Of a stretch of 64,000 nucleotides of DNA, positions 62,578 through 64,000 are shown one piece after another; positions within the stretch are counted from its first letter, which is position 1, and each line of letters starts with the position of its first letter. Location: contig CBDCVP010000022.1 in NCBI GenBank assembly GCA_965223025.1, positions 2,170,001 through 2,234,000 on the forward strand, in the 5' to 3' direction. The notes under the pieces were generated by a model. The model searched no databases and was not told the DNA's origin. It saw nothing but the letters and a program-made list of their open reading frames with translations. This DNA comes from JABDMH01 sp965223025. GTDB taxonomy: Bacteria > Bacteroidota > Bacteroidia > Chitinophagales > Saprospiraceae. The position numbers were made by a program, and so were the translations under genes.

Positions 62578-62692
62578 AAGGGCACATCAGTCTATGTAGG
62601 GTGAAAAAATTAAGATTAGACAAAAATAAACGATTCCAGTTCATTTTTTAAACTTCGCTTCGCTATTATTACAATTGGGATAATCTACCTAT

Positions 62693-63964
62693 TTGAAAAC
62701 TGCGATCACACAGAGTCGTCCGATAATCCATGACCTTGGGGAAGTCAGTTTTCCCCAGGTTACGTGCACTCACCTGAGCAACGGTATACCGGTCTACACG
62801 CTGGTTGGCGGAAATCAACCTATTCTGAAGATAGAGTTGACGATGCAGGCAGGCAGACCCCATGAGGAGAAACGCCTCGTGGCTACCAGTTACGCCAGTC
62901 TGCTAAAAGAAGGTTGTAGCCAGTACAATTCATTGCAGATTGCAGAGTTATTCGACCATTTGGGTGCGTCGCTCTCCACCCCATTCTCCTTTGACCATGT
63001 TTCGGTACAGGCTCACACCCTCACCAAGCACGCAGAATTGGTGATACCGGTGCTGGCGGAGCTCGTCAAAGAGCCTGTGTTTCCTGATTCTGAACTCGAG
63101 CTGTTTAAGAAACGTGTAAAACAAAGGTTGAGTGTTGACCTCACTCAAAATGAGATAGTGGCGTATAGAATGGCAACCGAACTAATTTTCGGACCCGAGC
63201 ACCCCTATGGATACAATAGCAATGCGGCATTGTACGATGAGGTGACGAGATCCGACTTGCAGATGCACCACAGACGGTCAGCAGGACCCCAGAGAATGTG
63301 TGTCTTCGTGGCTGGCCAACCCAGCTCCAAAGTGATGCCCCTACTGGAAGAGCACTTTGGACGATGGGAGAAACCAACCGATCCGATCCTTACGTCTTTG
63401 CCACGAGATTATCCAGCACCGACCACGGTCCGAGACTCTCTGAGTCGGTCGCAGACCGCCATCAGGCTTGGTAGGCGTCTGTTCAACAGTCAGGATCCCG
63501 ATTATGTGCCCATGGTACTATTGGTCACCATTTTGGGAGGATATTTTGGCTCCAGATTGATGAAAAATCTTCGCGAAGAGAGGGGGTATACCTATGGAAT
63601 TCATGCAAGTTTGGAGGACCTGATGTACGATGGGTATCTGTCGATCAACCTAGAGACGGATAAAAAACATCACCAGGCCTGTATCCAGGAAATACATCGA
63701 GAGATCGGTTTGTTGCAACAGCAATTTGTCTCGGAGAAAGAATTGAAGATGGTGAAGACCTACCTCTGTGGTCACCTACTAAGTAAAATGGACGGTCCCA
63801 TCCAGGCCATGGGTGTTATTAGAAAAGGTATTCTCCACGCTGAGGATACGTCCTTTATCAATACCTTTATTCAGCGACTTATGCGGGTGGATCAGGACCG
63901 GTTGCGAGAGGTGGCTAACAGATATCTGAACATTGAGGCATTTACTACAGTGATTCTGCATTGA
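62693..63964 (+). CDS. M16-family peptidase-like subunit lacking the zinc motif
   Basis: The 423-residue protein has the M16 fold (LSNGIPVYTLVGGNQPILKI, AELFDHLGASLSTPFSFDHV, ILGGYFGSRLMKNLREERG, YTYGIHASLEDLMYDGYL). At the place of HxxEH it reads TSYASLLKEGCSQYNS, so it has no zinc site. Members like this pair with a catalytic M16 subunit that supplies HxxEH. The glycine-rich GYFGSRL loop and RxxxxYTY substrate motif are intact, as in non-catalytic partners. The start is TTG at 62693; the in-frame stop at 62681 excludes an earlier start. No signal peptide is visible. Confidence 0.87.
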   Translation: MKTAITQSRPIIHDLGEVSFPQVTCTHLSNGIPVYTLVGGNQPILKIELTMQAGRPHEEKRLVATSYASLLKEGCSQYNSLQIAELFDHLGASLSTPFSFDHVSVQAHTLTKHAELVIPVLAELVKEPVFPDSELELFKKRVKQRLSVDLTQNEIVAYRMATELIFGPEHPYGYNSNAALYDEVTRSDLQMHHRRSAGPQRMCVFVAGQPSSKVMPLLEEHFGRWEKPTDPILTSLPRDYPAPTTVRDSLSRSQTAIRLGRRLFNSQDPDYVPMVLLVTILGGYFGSRLMKNLREERGYTYGIHASLEDLMYDGYLSINLETDKKHHQACIQEIHREIGLLQQQFVSEKELKMVKTYLCGHLLSKMDGPIQAMGVIRKGILHAEDTSFINTFIQRLMRVDQDRLREVANRYLNIEAFTTVILH

Positions 63965-64000
63965 AGACACTGATAACCAAAAAATTATCAATGCCTCTTG
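63961..64000 (+). CDS. Possible start of the next gene (cut by window edge)
   Basis: A TTG overlaps the stop of the M16 gene and opens MKTLITKKLSMPL in frame to the window end. A basic start followed by hydrophobic residues would suit a signal peptide. The fragment is too short to assign; the catalytic M16 partner is a natural expectation. Confidence 0.25.
   Translation, partial: MKTLITKKLSMPL

Overview
The window comes from a member of the Bacteroidota, probably Saprospiria or a close relative; the exact order is inference. The basis is a PorZ-like type IX secretion component, a type IX C-terminal sorting domain, bacillithiol synthesis (bshA), DUF1800/DUF1501 pairs, M16 and CPBP peptidases, many secreted glycan-related proteins, and little visible Shine-Dalgarno signal. 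No tRNA, rRNA or CRISPR array was seen.

Region 1 (1-26.2 kb) is mostly catabolic and housekeeping. It holds the end of an L-rhamnose mutarotase gene, a hydroxypyruvate-isomerase-like protein, and a same-strand run of ApbE, YceI, a SUMF1-fold protein, a Gfo/Idh/MocA oxidoreductase and a sialate O-acetylesterase-like protein. Then come fadD, a class III aminotransferase, a YgjP-type metallopeptidase, an NhaC antiporter, a GNAT enzyme, xerD, an Ig-like lipoprotein coupled to lptB, an AlkB-like hydroxylase, a YbjQ-like protein and smpB. A secreted beta-helix protein, a ThDP enzyme, a LarA-like racemase and a lipoprotein sulfatase follow. Together they suggest scavenging of deoxy-sugars and sulfated or acetylated glycans.

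Region 2 (26.2-46.1 kb) is an accessory island and the most unusual part. A full-length secreted Rhs protein of 2130 residues ends in a colicin-E5-like RNase tip and overlaps a small immunity gene. Downstream in transcription order lie four more displaced Rhs C-terminal cassettes. Three keep a toxin tip followed within a few bases by a different candidate immunity gene. The last is a duplicated core fragment without a toxin domain. One immunity gene is split by an IS256-family element with 8-bp target duplications; removing it restores a 167-residue frame. Upstream of rhs is an M43 pappalysin-like secreted protein whose zinc motif is destroyed. Further on are two tandem helical paralogues (one frameshifted), a divergent 50-residue secreted peptide, and strong terminator hairpins.

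Region 3 (46.3-64 kb) is conserved and intact: a CPBP protease, the E2 subunit of 2-oxoglutarate dehydrogenase, two thioredoxin-like secreted paralogues, a DUF1800-DUF1501 pair, the rpsF-rpsR-rplI operon, a YceI lipoprotein, a MerR regulator with a degenerate B12 domain, bshA, porZ, nadD, dnaN and a non-catalytic M16 subunit. Frame breaks are concentrated between 26 and 44 kb while flanking genes are intact, which points to genuine decay of the island rather than generally poor sequence.
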